Below are positions 9,449-18,129 of a stretch of 64,000 bases of DNA, piece after piece; position 1 is the stretch's first letter; every line of letters begins with the position of its first letter. The DNA comes from Betaproteobacteria bacterium SCN1. Lineage in GTDB: Bacteria; Pseudomonadota; Gammaproteobacteria; Burkholderiales; Thiobacillaceae. The position numbers and the translations under genes were made by a program. The stretch is taken from assembly GCA_008923315.1 (NCBI GenBank), contig WBSF01000007.1, positions 62,001 to 126,000 of the forward strand, read 5' to 3'. The notes beneath the pieces are model-generated. The model made no database searches, was not told the DNA's origin, and saw only the letters and a list, made by a program, of their open reading frames with translations.

Positions 9449-10624
9449 ATGCCTGCCGTTGCCCTCGCCCCCACGCTGCCGGACACCCCCGGCGAAATCC
9501 TGCCCGGCCTGTCCGCACTCATCGCCGGGGAACTCGCGCCCAAGGTGGTCGACATCGATCTGAAAGGCGAATATCCGGAGACCTTCCTGCGCAGGCTCGG
9601 CACGCTCGGCGGGCTGGGCAGCCTCACCCCCCCGGCACAGGGCGGCAGCGGCCTTGGCCTGAAGCACGCGATCCAGGTAGTCGAGGAAGCCTCCAAGCAA
9701 TGCGTCTCCACCGGCTTTCTGCTGTGGGCGCAGTATGCGCTGCAATGGTACGTGCTGAACGGCACCAACCCCGCGCTCGCCGCCGACATGCTGCCGAAGA
9801 TGGCGCGCGGCGAGGTGCTCGGCGGCACGGCCCAGTCGAACACCATGAAATCCTGCGCGGGCATCGAAGACACCCGGCTCAAGGCACAGCGCGTCGAAGG
9901 CGGCTACCGCGTCAACGGCGTGCTGCCCTGGGTGTCCAACATCGGTCCCGGGCACCATTTCCACATGGGCGCCTCGCTGCCCGACAGGCCCGGCCTGGTG
10001 ATCGGCCTACTGCACGGCAGCACGCCCGGCCTCACGCTGACGCAGAACGCGCACTTCATCGGCATGGAAGGCACCAACACCTTTGCCTGCCAGTTCCGCG
10101 ACCTTTTCCTGCCCGACGCGCAGGTGGTCTGCCACCCGCACGAGTTCGACGCCTTCCGCGACCGCACCAAATCGGCTTTCATCCTGCTGCAGATGGGCAT
10201 GGGGCTCGGCCTCGTCGACGCCTGCGTGGCCATGATGCAGCGCGCCGACAAGCAGTTCGGCCACGTCAACCGCTTTCTCGACGTGCAGGCCGACGCACTC
10301 GCGGCCGAGCTCGACGCCGCCCGGGCCGCGACCTATGATCTGGCCAACCGCATCGACCGCGACGGCAGCCTGCCGCACGTGAAGGAGACGCTGCAGCTGC
10401 GGCTGGCCGGCAGCGAGCTTTCGCTGAAAGCCGCCAACGCCGCCATGCTGCACCTGGGCGCCAAGGGCTATCTGTCGAACAATGCGGCTCAGCGCCGGCT
10501 GCGCGAGGCCTACTTCATCGCCATCGTCACGCCGGCCATCAAGCACCTGCGCAAGGAGTTGCACGAACTCGACAGCGCCGGCTGCGCCCTGTCGCAGCCG
10601 CAACCCGAACTGGAGGAAGCGTGA
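9449..10624 (+). CDS. Acyl-CoA dehydrogenase-family flavoprotein
   Basis: This 391-residue protein has the three-part fold of acyl-CoA dehydrogenases: an N-terminal helical domain ([16 protein letters not shown]), a central beta domain (about 130-240) and a C-terminal helical domain (about 250-380). No catalytic glutamate can be assigned with confidence, and the fold is shared by flavin-dependent monooxygenases such as DszC and SfnB-type enzymes. Neighbouring rubredoxin and OsmC genes suggest a redox reaction on a small molecule rather than fatty-acid oxidation. AGGAG precedes the ATG. The next gene starts at a GTG overlapping its stop, so translation is coupled. Confidence 0.8.
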   Translation: MPAVALAPTLPDTPGEILPGLSALIAGELAPKVVDIDLKGEYPETFLRRLGTLGGLGSLTPPAQGGSGLGLKHAIQVVEEASKQCVSTGFLLWAQYALQWYVLNGTNPALAADMLPKMARGEVLGGTAQSNTMKSCAGIEDTRLKAQRVEGGYRVNGVLPWVSNIGPGHHFHMGASLPDRPGLVIGLLHGSTPGLTLTQNAHFIGMEGTNTFACQFRDLFLPDAQVVCHPHEFDAFRDRTKSAFILLQMGMGLGLVDACVAMMQRADKQFGHVNRFLDVQADALAAELDAARAATYDLANRIDRDGSLPHVKETLQLRLAGSELSLKAANAAMLHLGAKGYLSNNAAQRRLREAYFIAIVTPAIKHLRKELHELDSAGCALSQPQPELEEA

Positions 10625-11013
10625 TCCGTTTTGCCGTCAATCTTTCCGTCGACGAAGCCGCCGAAAAGCTGCTCGCCGCCGTCGCCGCCTACCCCATGGG
10701 CCTGGTCGCCCACGCCAATGGCCAGGCCAACTGCGCGAAGAAAGGCATCGCCGTTCCGGCCGACCAGGTGCTGGAAATTTTCCGCCCCGACTACGCCGTC
10801 AAGGTCTGGGCCGCGGACAAGACCGCCGGCATCGACATCCCGCTGCGCATCCATCTCTACCAAGCTGCCGGCACAAGCTGGGTCGCCTACCGCCCCGCCG
10901 CCAACGTCTTCAAACCCTACGCCAACGCCGAACTCGACGCGATAGCCGCCGAGCTCGACGCCATCTTCGCCCAATTGCTCGCATCGCTCGATACCTGGAG
11001 ACTCCCATCATGA
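10621..11013 (+). CDS. DUF302-family protein
   Basis: The 130-residue product resembles DUF302 proteins, with the typical helix start ([13 protein letters not shown]), a central strand region, [11 protein letters not shown] and a C-terminal helical pair. No catalytic residues are known for the family, and no signal peptide is present. The GTG start at 10621 overlaps the TGA of the preceding gene, and its own stop overlaps the rubredoxin start (ATGA at 11010-11013). It is therefore part of the osmC operon. The function is unknown. Confidence 0.8.
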   Translation: MIRFAVNLSVDEAAEKLLAAVAAYPMGLVAHANGQANCAKKGIAVPADQVLEIFRPDYAVKVWAADKTAGIDIPLRIHLYQAAGTSWVAYRPAANVFKPYANAELDAIAAELDAIFAQLLASLDTWRLPS

Positions 11014-11219
11014 CCGCTTCCGCCGCCGCCCTCGCTCCCGAATTCGCGCTTGCCTACCGCAAATGGACCTGCGCCGTCTGCGACTACGTCTACGACGAGG
11101 AAACGGGCGATCCCGACCACGGCCTCGTGCCCGGCACCCGCTACGAAGATATCCCCGACGACTGGAGCTGCCCCGACTGCGGCGTGACGAAGGCGGATTT
11201 TTATTGTTTTGATGATTGA
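11010..11219 (+). CDS. Rubredoxin
   Basis: Rubredoxins are small iron electron carriers. The 69-residue product has the two iron-binding loops, CAVCDYVYD and [11 protein letters not shown], around a [13 protein letters not shown] core, with a 17-residue N-terminal extension. The ATG overlaps the stop of the DUF302 gene. It probably passes electrons to or from the acyl-CoA-dehydrogenase-like flavoprotein encoded two genes upstream; this is inferred from operon position only. Confidence 0.93.
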   Translation: MTASAAALAPEFALAYRKWTCAVCDYVYDEETGDPDHGLVPGTRYEDIPDDWSCPDCGVTKADFYCFDD

Positions 11220-11239
11220 CTGAAAAGCGTGACGGTTGA

Positions 11240-11266
11240 CGATACTATCGTCTATCGTTAGTATCG
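11240..11266. promoter_or_regulatory. Inverted repeat upstream of higBA (probable operator)
   Basis: Arms CGATACT (11240-11246) and AGTATCG (11260-11266) form a perfect 7 bp inverted repeat with a 13 bp spacer, ending 3 bp before the toxin ATG. HigA-type antitoxins usually repress their own operon by binding such palindromes. Confidence 0.65.
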
Positions 11267-11269
11267 GCC

Positions 11270-11548
11270 ATGATCAAGCGATTCAGCTGTCGCGACACAC
11301 AGGCGCTGTTTGAGGGAAAACGCATTCCCCGCTTCGTCAACATCGCCAGCGTGGCTGTCCGCAAGTTGCAGATGCTGCATGCCGTCGAGCGCCTGGAGTC
11401 CCTGCGCATCCCGCCGCAAAACCGTCTGGAAGCGCTCAAGGGCAATCGAAAAGGCCAATGGAGCATCCGGATCAACGATCAGTGGCGCATCTGTTTTGTC
11501 TGGAAAGACAACGCTGCATGGGACGTCGAAATCGTCGATTATCACTAG
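11270..11548 (+). CDS. higB: HigB-type toxin (RelE superfamily mRNA interferase)
   Basis: HigB toxins cleave mRNA on the ribosome when not held by HigA. The 92-residue product has the family pattern: an N-terminal helix (KRFSCRDTQALFEGKRIPRF), RKLQMLHAV, the loop LEALKGNRKGQWSIRIN, and the strand QWRICFVW. Toxin precedes antitoxin, as is usual for higBA. The pair sits directly before repeat copy 3, in an accessory segment. Confidence 0.9.
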   Translation: MIKRFSCRDTQALFEGKRIPRFVNIASVAVRKLQMLHAVERLESLRIPPQNRLEALKGNRKGQWSIRINDQWRICFVWKDNAAWDVEIVDYH

Positions 11549-11556
11549 GAGGCATC

Positions 11557-11859
11557 ATGGCCAAACGTCAAATCCCGCTCGCCCCCCCCGGTGAAATTTT
11601 GTTGGAAGAGTTTCTCAAGCCGCTGGGTGTCACCCAGTACCGCTTGGCCAAGGAAATCGGCGTGCCGCAACGCCGGATCGGCGAAATCGTCGCCGGCAAG
11701 CGCAGCATCACCGCCGACACCGCCGCGCGCCTGGGCGTTTTCTTCGGCATGGAAGCGGAGTTCTGGCTCAACCTTCAGTCGCACTACGACCTGGCGATCA
11801 CGCGCGATGCGCTGGCCGAGAATCTGGCGGCGATTCAGCCGCTGGAGGCTGCGGCGTAA
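11557..11859 (+). CDS. higA: HigA-type antitoxin (XRE-family helix-turn-helix)
   Basis: This 100-residue protein should neutralise HigB and repress the operon. It has the HigA signature PPGEILLEEFLKPLGVTQYR leading into an XRE helix-turn-helix (LAKEIGVPQRRIGEIVAGKR) and the C-terminal FFGMEAEFWLNLQSHYDL. AGGAGG lies just upstream of the ATG at 11557, overlapping the toxin stop region; the genes are 8 bp apart. Confidence 0.92.
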   Translation: MAKRQIPLAPPGEILLEEFLKPLGVTQYRLAKEIGVPQRRIGEIVAGKRSITADTAARLGVFFGMEAEFWLNLQSHYDLAITRDALAENLAAIQPLEAAA

Positions 11860-11880
11860 GCGCGACTCTGGGCAGCCATT

Positions 11881-12180
11881 GCTGAGGGGCGTTGGCTGGG
11901 GGTTGTCCGGCGGCAAGTTACTTTCTTTTGCTTCGCCAAAAGAAAGTAACCAAAAAAAAGGCGATCCCAACAGCCCCGAAACCCCGAAGATCAAGCGCGC
12001 CGGACGGGCAGCAAAGAACTCGCCCCGCTTTTGCCGGGTTGATTAATTTTGTGTGCGGGGCTCAAACACCTTTGCCGCTGATCCGCCCGCCGCATTCGAT
12101 CTTCGGCGGGGCTGCAAGGGGAGGAAGGTCAAAACCAGAACGGTGATGACTGGACGGTTGATTGCTTGTGTCGTCCATCG
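11881..12180 (+). repeat. Dispersed structured repeat, copy 3
   Basis: Same orientation as copy 1. It shows a perfect small hairpin, TTACTTTCTTTTG (11918-11930) with CAAAAGAAAGTAA (11937-11949). The large stem is present with outer arms CCGAAGATC (11984-11992) and GATCTTCGG (12098-12106), but the rest of the outer stem is less well paired than in copy 1. The inner GCCCCGC/GCGGGGC pairing is retained. It lies immediately downstream of higA. Confidence 0.85.
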
Positions 12181-12206
12181 GCGCAATGCCCTTCGGTCAT
12201 TGCGCC
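12180..12206. repeat. Short hairpin repeat at the end of repeat copy 3
   Basis: GGCGCAATG (12180-12188) and CATTGCGCC (12198-12206) form a perfect 9 bp stem around CCCTTCGGT. It resembles small palindromic repeats scattered through proteobacterial genomes and has no U-tract, so it is unlikely to be a terminator. Confidence 0.5.
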
Positions 12207-12283
12207 CTACTCGGGCTACTAATAGTTGCCCTCAACGGTTCTGAATATGCATACCTCATCGATCCCTGCACCTTTCTTTGGTT

Positions 12284-12460
12284 TTACGACAGCGGAAACA
12301 GATCGGGATACTGAGTCGATCGATTGCAGTAAAAAATAACCTGCTGTCTGCTAGGGTCGCAACTCACGTTGATATAGTCCCATCTGTAATCCGCCTTGGC
12401 AGCGCCAGTGTGCAGCCCGCACACCAAAACAACAGCGTATATCAATTGAGTTCGGCTCAA
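12284..12460 (-). CDS. Small putative exported protein or gene remnant
   Basis: A TTG at 12460 preceded by GGAGGGAAGGGA would give a 58-residue product with a plausible signal peptide (LIYAVVLVCGLHTGAAKA) and a short mature part with two cysteines (INVSCDP, FYCNRS). An ATG at 12511 would add 17 residues. It is more AT-rich than its surroundings and has no recognised relative. It may be the 5' fragment of a lost periplasmic-protein gene. Apart from this, 12207-12675 shows no gene. Confidence 0.3.
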   Translation of the reverse strand: MSRTQLIYAVVLVCGLHTGAAKADYRWDYINVSCDPSRQQVIFYCNRSTQYPDLFPLS

Positions 12461-12675
12461 TCCCTTCCCTCCATGTACTTTGCAGGTACGTGATCCACCC
12501 AAAATACACACCCCACTTCGCCACTTATTCTTTGGCAGAACTTATACGTCCGCGCCGACATCGGTCAAGCTTGATCGCGTGATATGTCCATGGGTATGCC
12601 AACCCTGTGGGGCAATGAGCGACTCCACCCGCGTAGCGCTTCGGCAATTCCCCCGCCCCCCGTTACAATCCCGCC

Positions 12676-13233
12676 ATGATCGTCTATCTCCACGGCTTCA
12701 ATTCGTCCCCCGCTTCCGGCAAGGCGCGCCAGCTCGGCGACTGGCTGGCCAGCCTCGGCCGGCTGGCCGACTATTACTGCCCGGCCTTGCCCAACAGCCC
12801 GCGCGAGGCCATTGCCAAGGTCGAGGCGCATCTGGCGCGCGCCGGCACCCCTGCCGTCACGCTGGTGGGCAGTTCGCTCGGCGGTTTCTACGCCACCCAT
12901 CTGGCCGAGCAACACGGCTGGAAGGCGGTGCTGGTGAACCCGGCGGTGCATGCCCATAAATTGCTGCGCAGCGCGCTCGGGGCCCAGACTAACTGGCACA
13001 CCGGCGAGAAGTGGATACTGACCGAGGCCCACATTGCGGAACTCGCGGCGCTGGACGTACCCCAAATTACGCGACCCGAGCGTTATCTGCTGCTGGCGCA
13101 GACCGGCGACGAGGTGCTCGACTACCGCGACGCGGTCGCCTATTACGCCGGTGCGCGGCAGATCGTCGAAGACGGCGGCGATCACGGCTTCGCCAGCTTC
13201 GAGCGCCACTTCCAAACCCTTCTGGATTTCTGA
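12676..13233 (+). CDS. YqiA/YcfP-family alpha/beta-hydrolase (esterase)
   Basis: The 185-residue protein is a small cytoplasmic alpha/beta hydrolase. It starts MIVYLHGFNSSPAS (the oxyanion HGF motif), has the nucleophile elbow GSSLGG with the catalytic serine at about residue 75, and ends with GGDHGF carrying the catalytic histidine. The length matches YqiA (about 190). The physiological substrate is unknown. The next gene begins 5 bp downstream. Confidence 0.9.
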   Translation: MIVYLHGFNSSPASGKARQLGDWLASLGRLADYYCPALPNSPREAIAKVEAHLARAGTPAVTLVGSSLGGFYATHLAEQHGWKAVLVNPAVHAHKLLRSALGAQTNWHTGEKWILTEAHIAELAALDVPQITRPERYLLLAQTGDEVLDYRDAVAYYAGARQIVEDGGDHGFASFERHFQTLLDF

Positions 13234-13238
13234 GTTTC

Positions 13239-15107
13239 ATGCACGTCATCTTCGAAGAGGACGGCCAGTTCAAGGCCGGTTCCATCCTGTCCGAGACCGA
13301 AGCCACGGCCCAGGTGGAAACCGCCTCGGGCAAACGCAGCAAGATCAAGGCAACGAACCTGCTGTTGCGCTTTGCCGCCCCCGCGCCCGGCGAGGTGATG
13401 ACGGAAGCCGAAACGCTGGCAGCCGAGCTCGACGCGGATTTTCTGTGGGAAGCGGCCGGCAGCGACGAATTCGGTTTCGAACAACTGGCGCAGGAATACT
13501 ACGGCCACGCGCCACGCCCGGCCGAATCGGTGGCCCTGCTGCAAAAGCTGCATGCCTCGCCGATCTATTTCCATAAAAAGGGCAAGGGCCGCTACCGCCC
13601 TGCGCCGGCGGAGACTCTGGCCGCCGCCAAGGCCGGGCTGGAGAAGAAACGCATCGCCGCAGAAAAGCAGGCGCATCTGGCCGCCGAGCTTGCCGCTTTC
13701 CGCCTGCCGCCGGACTATGCCTCGCTGATTCCGCGCATCCTGATCGCGCCGGACAAGAACACGCTGGAGTACAAGGCGCTGGAAGAGGCGGCGGCGGCGG
13801 CCGGCCTGTCTCAGCTTAGGCTGATCGAGCGTTGCGGGGCGATTCCGTCGACGCTGGAATTCCACCGCATGAGTTTCACGCTCGAATGGTTTCCGCGCGG
13901 GACCGATTTTTCGCCGGTGACGGAGCCGATCGATCCGCCCGAATTGCCGCTTGCCGGGGTGCGTGCCTTTTCGATGGACGACGAGGCGACGACCGAGATC
14001 GACGACGCGCTCTCGATCCAGTGGCGCGACGACGGCGGCGCGCGCGTAGGCATCCATATTGCGGCGCCGGCGCTCGGTATCGCGCCGGGCTCGGCCCTCG
14101 ACCGCGTGGCACGCGAGCGCCTGTCCACGGTGTATTTCCCCGGCGACAAGATCACCATGTTGCCGGAGACGCTGATCCATCACTACACGCTGGGCGAGGC
14201 GCACGACTGCCCGGCACTGTCGCTGTATGTGGACGTGGCGCCCGACTTGCGCGTACTGGGCACCGAAACCCGGGTCGAGCAGGTCCACATCGCGGACAAT
14301 CTGCGCCACGAAACGCTGGAAACGCAGTTCAACGACGCGACGCTGAAAAACCCCGACGTCCCCGACTACCCTTATCGCCGCGAGCTGGAATGGCTGCGCG
14401 ATTTCGCCGCCGTGCTGGAAGCCGGGCGCGGCAAGACCGATACGGTCGACCGCGTGGACTACAGCTTCAAGGTCGAGGGCGAGCATATCCGCATCGAACC
14501 GCGCCGGCGCGGCAGCCCGATCGACAAGGTGGTGTCCGAACTGATGATCTTCGCCAATGCGCACTGGGGCGGCTGGCTGGCCGAACAGCGCGTGCCCGGC
14601 ATCTACCGCGCGCAGGCCAACGGCAAGACGCGCATGACCACGGCGCCCGATCCGCACCAGGGCCTGGGCGTCGACCAGTATGCCTGGTCGACCTCGCCGC
14701 TGCGGCGTTACGCCGATCTGGTCAACCAGCGTCAGATCATCAGCCTCGCCAGCGGGACCGAACCGGTTTATCCCCCGCGCAGCGAGGCGCTGTTTGCCGT
14801 GGTGCGCGATTTCGAGCTGGCCTACGACGCCTACGCCGAGTACCAGCGACGGATGGAACGCTACTGGATGCTGCGCTGGCTGATCCAGGAAAACGTGAAC
14901 GAGGTCACCGCGAGCGTGATCCGCGAAGATCTGGTGCGTTTCGACACGCTGCCGATGGTGACGCGCGCGCCGTCGGTGATGGGGGTTGCGCCGGGTTCGC
15001 GCGTCCGGCTGGCGATCTCGGACATCGATCTGCTCGACATCGCCTTCCATGCCGAATATCTTGAGACTGTGACGGCGCCGCCTGACAGCGCCGCCGCCGT
15101 TCCGTAG
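13239..15107 (+). CDS. RNB-domain exoribonuclease (RNase II family)
   Basis: The protein of 622 residues degrades RNA 3' to 5'. The RNB catalytic core begins at about residue 240, with the metal-binding aspartates in FSMDDEATTEIDDALSIQW and the later motifs HIAAPALG, ERLSTVYFPGDK and YAWSTSPLRRYADLVNQRQ. The N-terminal ~230 residues hold a small beta-domain and a basic helical region (GLEKKRIAAEKQAHLAAEL) in place of clear cold-shock domains. A short C-terminal S1-like region follows. It is closer in size to RNase II (644) than to RNase R. The ATG at 13239 gives the only product consistent with the end of yqiA. Confidence 0.9.
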   Translation: MHVIFEEDGQFKAGSILSETEATAQVETASGKRSKIKATNLLLRFAAPAPGEVMTEAETLAAELDADFLWEAAGSDEFGFEQLAQEYYGHAPRPAESVALLQKLHASPIYFHKKGKGRYRPAPAETLAAAKAGLEKKRIAAEKQAHLAAELAAFRLPPDYASLIPRILIAPDKNTLEYKALEEAAAAAGLSQLRLIERCGAIPSTLEFHRMSFTLEWFPRGTDFSPVTEPIDPPELPLAGVRAFSMDDEATTEIDDALSIQWRDDGGARVGIHIAAPALGIAPGSALDRVARERLSTVYFPGDKITMLPETLIHHYTLGEAHDCPALSLYVDVAPDLRVLGTETRVEQVHIADNLRHETLETQFNDATLKNPDVPDYPYRRELEWLRDFAAVLEAGRGKTDTVDRVDYSFKVEGEHIRIEPRRRGSPIDKVVSELMIFANAHWGGWLAEQRVPGIYRAQANGKTRMTTAPDPHQGLGVDQYAWSTSPLRRYADLVNQRQIISLASGTEPVYPPRSEALFAVVRDFELAYDAYAEYQRRMERYWMLRWLIQENVNEVTASVIREDLVRFDTLPMVTRAPSVMGVAPGSRVRLAISDIDLLDIAFHAEYLETVTAPPDSAAAVP

Positions 15108-15134
15108 AATCGGGAGACCCGACCCACCGTACGC

Positions 15135-16025
15135 ATGGCCGCTGCCGCCCCGCCCCTTCTCGCCGAACCGTCCAGACAGGGTACGCGCATGGCGCTTGCC
15201 CTCCTGGCCTCCGCCGCGATCCACGGCATGGTGCTCTCGACGCAGTTCGTCAAGATCAATCCCCGCCTGTTCGAGGACACCAACCTGCCGATGGAGGTGG
15301 TGCTGGTCAACGCGCGCAGCACGGAAACGCCGCTCAAGCCGGATGCGCTGGCCCAGGTCAATCTGGCGGGTGGCGGCAACACCGATGAAGACCGCCGGCT
15401 GAAAAGCCCGCTGCCCGCCAGCCCTGCCGACCAGACCGGCGCCAGTCAGGAAGCGGCCCTCCAGGCCCGGGTGGCCGATCTGGAACAGCAGGCCCGGGCG
15501 CTATTGAGCCAATTGACCCCGGATGCGGCCCGCCAGCCCACGCCGCAACCGGCCCCCACGCCGGCCCCGCCCGGCCTGGATGTCAGCCAGCTCAATCAGG
15601 AAGCACGCGAAATGGCGCAGTTGCAGGCGCGCATCTCGCAGCAGTGGGATCAATACCAGAAACGGCCGAAACGGGCTTTCGTCGGCGCCAACGTCAAGGA
15701 ATACGCCTTTGCCCGCTACGTCGAGGACTGGGTTGCCAAGGTCGAACGGGTCGGCAACGTGAACTACCCCGAGGCCGCCCGTCGCCAGGGCATCTACGGC
15801 AGCCTGAAGCTCACCGTGTCGATCTATGCCGACGGCCGCATCGAGGCGATCGAGGTCGACCGTTCCTCCGGCTCCAAGGTGCTCGACACCGCGGCAGAAA
15901 ACATCGTCCGGCTCGCCGGGCCTTTCGCCGCCTTTCCCGAGGACATGCGCAGGAAGGCCGATATCCTGTCGATCACCCGGACCTGGACCTTCACCCGCTC
16001 CGACCAGCTGGTCGGTACCGACTGA
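15135..16025 (+). CDS. TonB-family energy-transducing protein
   Basis: The 296-residue protein has one N-terminal membrane segment (about residues 20-38), a proline- and alanine-rich periplasmic spacer with a coiled stretch (QEAALQARVADLEQQARALL), and a C-terminal TonB domain (about 205-290, VNYPEAARRQGIYGSLKLT). TonB proteins transmit the proton-motive force to outer-membrane receptors. No exbB or exbD is in the window and no receptor lies nearby, so the partner is unknown. It begins 27 bp after the RNase gene. Confidence 0.85.
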   Translation: MAAAAPPLLAEPSRQGTRMALALLASAAIHGMVLSTQFVKINPRLFEDTNLPMEVVLVNARSTETPLKPDALAQVNLAGGGNTDEDRRLKSPLPASPADQTGASQEAALQARVADLEQQARALLSQLTPDAARQPTPQPAPTPAPPGLDVSQLNQEAREMAQLQARISQQWDQYQKRPKRAFVGANVKEYAFARYVEDWVAKVERVGNVNYPEAARRQGIYGSLKLTVSIYADGRIEAIEVDRSSGSKVLDTAAENIVRLAGPFAAFPEDMRRKADILSITRTWTFTRSDQLVGTD

Positions 16026-16174
16026 GCCGCCCCGGCTCGCGCTTTCCCCCTGCCGCCCCAAGCACGGCCCGCCCATCCCGGCCGGGTCGATTGGTTGTAT
16101 TTATCCCGTGATAAAATGTTTGATTCCACTAATATTCCAATCCTTCCCTATCTGCATCCTCACCGGAGACCGAC

Positions 16175-17188
16175 ATGCACACCGGCACCACCCTCACCCA
16201 GTTCATCATCGAAGAGCAGCGCCGCACCGCCGGTGCGACCGGCGATTTCACCTCGCTGCTGAACGACGTCGTCACCGCCTGCAAGGCCATTTCCAACGCC
16301 GTGAACAAGGGCGCGCTGCTGGGCGTGATGGGTGCGCTGGATAGCGAAAACATCCAGGGCGAGACGCAGAAGAAGCTCGACGTCATCACCAACGACATCA
16401 TGATCCGCTCCAATGAATGGGCGGGCCACCTGGCCGGCATGGCGTCGGAAGAGATGGACGATGTCTACCCGATCCCGCAGCAGTACCCACTGGGCAAATA
16501 TCTGCTGGTGTTCGACCCGCTCGACGGCTCGTCGAACGTCGATGTGAACATCTCGGTCGGCACCATCTTCTCGATCCTCAAGGCCCCGGTGGCCGGCCGC
16601 GCCGCCAAGGCCGAGGACTTCCTGCAATCCGGCACGCAGCAGGTCTGTGCCGGCTACGCGATCTACGGTTCGTCGACCATGCTGGTGCTGACCTTCGGTC
16701 ATGGCACCAACGGCTTCACGCTGGACCGTGACGTCGGCGAATTCGTGCTGACCCACCCCAACATGACGATCCCGGCCGAAACCAAGGAATTCGCGATCAA
16801 CGCATCGAACATGCGTTTCTGGGAAAAACCGGTCCAGCGCTACGTCGACGAATGCCTTGCCGGCAAGACCGGCCCGCGCGGCAAGGATTTCAACATGCGC
16901 TGGGTCGCCTCGATGGTCGCCGAAGTGCACCGCATCCTGACCCGCGGCGGCATCTTCATGTATCCCAAGGACACGAAAGACCCCGCCAAGGCCGGCAAGC
17001 TGCGCCTGATGTATGAAGCCAATCCGATGGCCTTCATCGTCGAACAGGCCGGCGGCGCCGCGACCACCGGCTATCAGCGCATCCTCGATCTGGCGCCGGA
17101 AGGCTTGCACCAGCGCGTGCCGGTCATTCTCGGTTCCAAAACCGAAGTCGATACGGTGACGGGCTATCACCACGAAAAAGCTGCCTGA
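16175..17188 (+). CDS. fbp: Fructose-1,6-bisphosphatase class I
   Basis: FBPase hydrolyses fructose-1,6-bisphosphate to fructose-6-phosphate, a step in gluconeogenesis and in regeneration of the Calvin-cycle acceptor. The 337 residues match class I. The metal/phosphate motif [20 protein letters not shown] is at about 110-130, with [14 protein letters not shown] and [14 protein letters not shown] further on. CGGAG precedes the ATG. An efficient terminator follows at 17207-17233, so it is probably monocistronic. The enzyme fits the CO2-fixation theme at the right end of the window but is not specific to it. Confidence 0.97.
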   Translation: MHTGTTLTQFIIEEQRRTAGATGDFTSLLNDVVTACKAISNAVNKGALLGVMGALDSENIQGETQKKLDVITNDIMIRSNEWAGHLAGMASEEMDDVYPIPQQYPLGKYLLVFDPLDGSSNVDVNISVGTIFSILKAPVAGRAAKAEDFLQSGTQQVCAGYAIYGSSTMLVLTFGHGTNGFTLDRDVGEFVLTHPNMTIPAETKEFAINASNMRFWEKPVQRYVDECLAGKTGPRGKDFNMRWVASMVAEVHRILTRGGIFMYPKDTKDPAKAGKLRLMYEANPMAFIVEQAGGAATTGYQRILDLAPEGLHQRVPVILGSKTEVDTVTGYHHEKAA

Positions 17189-17206
17189 TCCGCACGACGG
17201 GACGAC

Positions 17207-17233
17207 AGCCGGGCGGCCCGCCCGGCTTTTTTT
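17207..17233 (+). terminator. Rho-independent terminator of fbp
   Basis: AGCCGGGCG and CGCCCGGCT form a perfect 9 bp GC-rich stem with a 3-base loop, followed by a run of seven T. Confidence 0.92.
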
Positions 17234-17295
17234 CGTCCGCATCACGCAAGAATCGGGTGGCCGGCCTGCGATGTGCGCAGTAGAGTGCGGCCATC

Positions 17296-18129
17296 ATGCC
17301 TGCCTCTTCGCCTGCTACCGACTACGCCCGCATCGCCGAAGCCATCGACTGGTTGCGCACGCATCGCCATGCGCAACCCGATCTCGCCGCACTGGCCCGG
17401 CACATGCATCTGAGCGAAGCGCATCTCCAGCGCCTTTTCACGCGCTGGGCCGGAATCAGCCCCAAACGCTTCCTGCAAAGCCTGACGCTTGCCGACGCCC
17501 GCGCGCGGCTGCTCGACGCCCGCGACCTGCTGGATCTGAGCCTGTCGGTGGGTCTGTCCGGACCCGGCCGGCTACACGATCTTTTTGTGACCTTCGAAGC
17601 GGTTTCGCCGGGCGAAGCGCGTACAGGCGGCGCCGGCGTGACGTTGCGCTGGGGCGTGCACGCCACGCCCTTCGGCGACGCGCTGGTCGCGACGAGCGCA
17701 CGCGGCGTGTGCGCGCTGCACTTTCTCGATGGCACCGACCTGCTCGCACCGCTGCGCACCGACTGGCCAAACGCGCGGCTGGCACACGACCCGGCCGCCA
17801 CCGCGCCCGTTGTCGCCCGTCTCTTCGGGCGCGGCGTGCCTGACGCCCCGCTCGCACTGTGGTTGAAGGGCAGCAATTTCCAGCTTCAGGTCTGGCGCGC
17901 GCTGCTGGCGATTCCACCCGGGCAGCTCGCCAGCTATGCCGCACTGGCGGAGGCCGTCGGCAAACCGCGCGCCGCACGGACAGTCGGCAGCGCCGTGGCG
18001 GCCAATCCGCTGGCGGTGCTGATCCCCTGTCATCGCGTCATTCACGCCACCGGCACGCCGAGCCCCTATCGCTGGGGCGCGACGCGCAAGACGGCGATTC
18101 AGCTCTGGGAACTGGGCGGCGAGGGGTGA
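17296..18129 (+). CDS. AraC-type regulator fused to O6-alkylguanine-DNA alkyltransferase (Ada-like, without Zn domain)
   Basis: The 277-residue protein joins an AraC helix-turn-helix domain (about 1-105, MHLSEAHLQRLFTRWAG) to a methylguanine-DNA methyltransferase domain (about 195-275) with the active-site motif PCHRV. The Ada N-terminal domain with its four zinc-binding cysteines is absent, so the regulatory methyl-phosphotriester sensor is lost. It repairs O6-alkylguanine by suicidal methyl transfer and might regulate genes. Its last 31 bp overlap the 3' end of the convergent RND pump gene. Confidence 0.9.
   Translation: MPASSPATDYARIAEAIDWLRTHRHAQPDLAALARHMHLSEAHLQRLFTRWAGISPKRFLQSLTLADARARLLDARDLLDLSLSVGLSGPGRLHDLFVTFEAVSPGEARTGGAGVTLRWGVHATPFGDALVATSARGVCALHFLDGTDLLAPLRTDWPNARLAHDPAATAPVVARLFGRGVPDAPLALWLKGSNFQLQVWRALLAIPPGQLASYAALAEAVGKPRAARTVGSAVAANPLAVLIPCHRVIHATGTPSPYRWGATRKTAIQLWELGGEG

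Noticed and set aside
11270..11859. RelBE rather than HigBA
   Set aside because: The toxin-first order and the antitoxin's HigA signature with an XRE helix-turn-helix favour HigBA.
12180..12206. Rho-independent terminator of higBA
   Set aside because: The hairpin lies over 300 bp downstream of higA and has no T-run.
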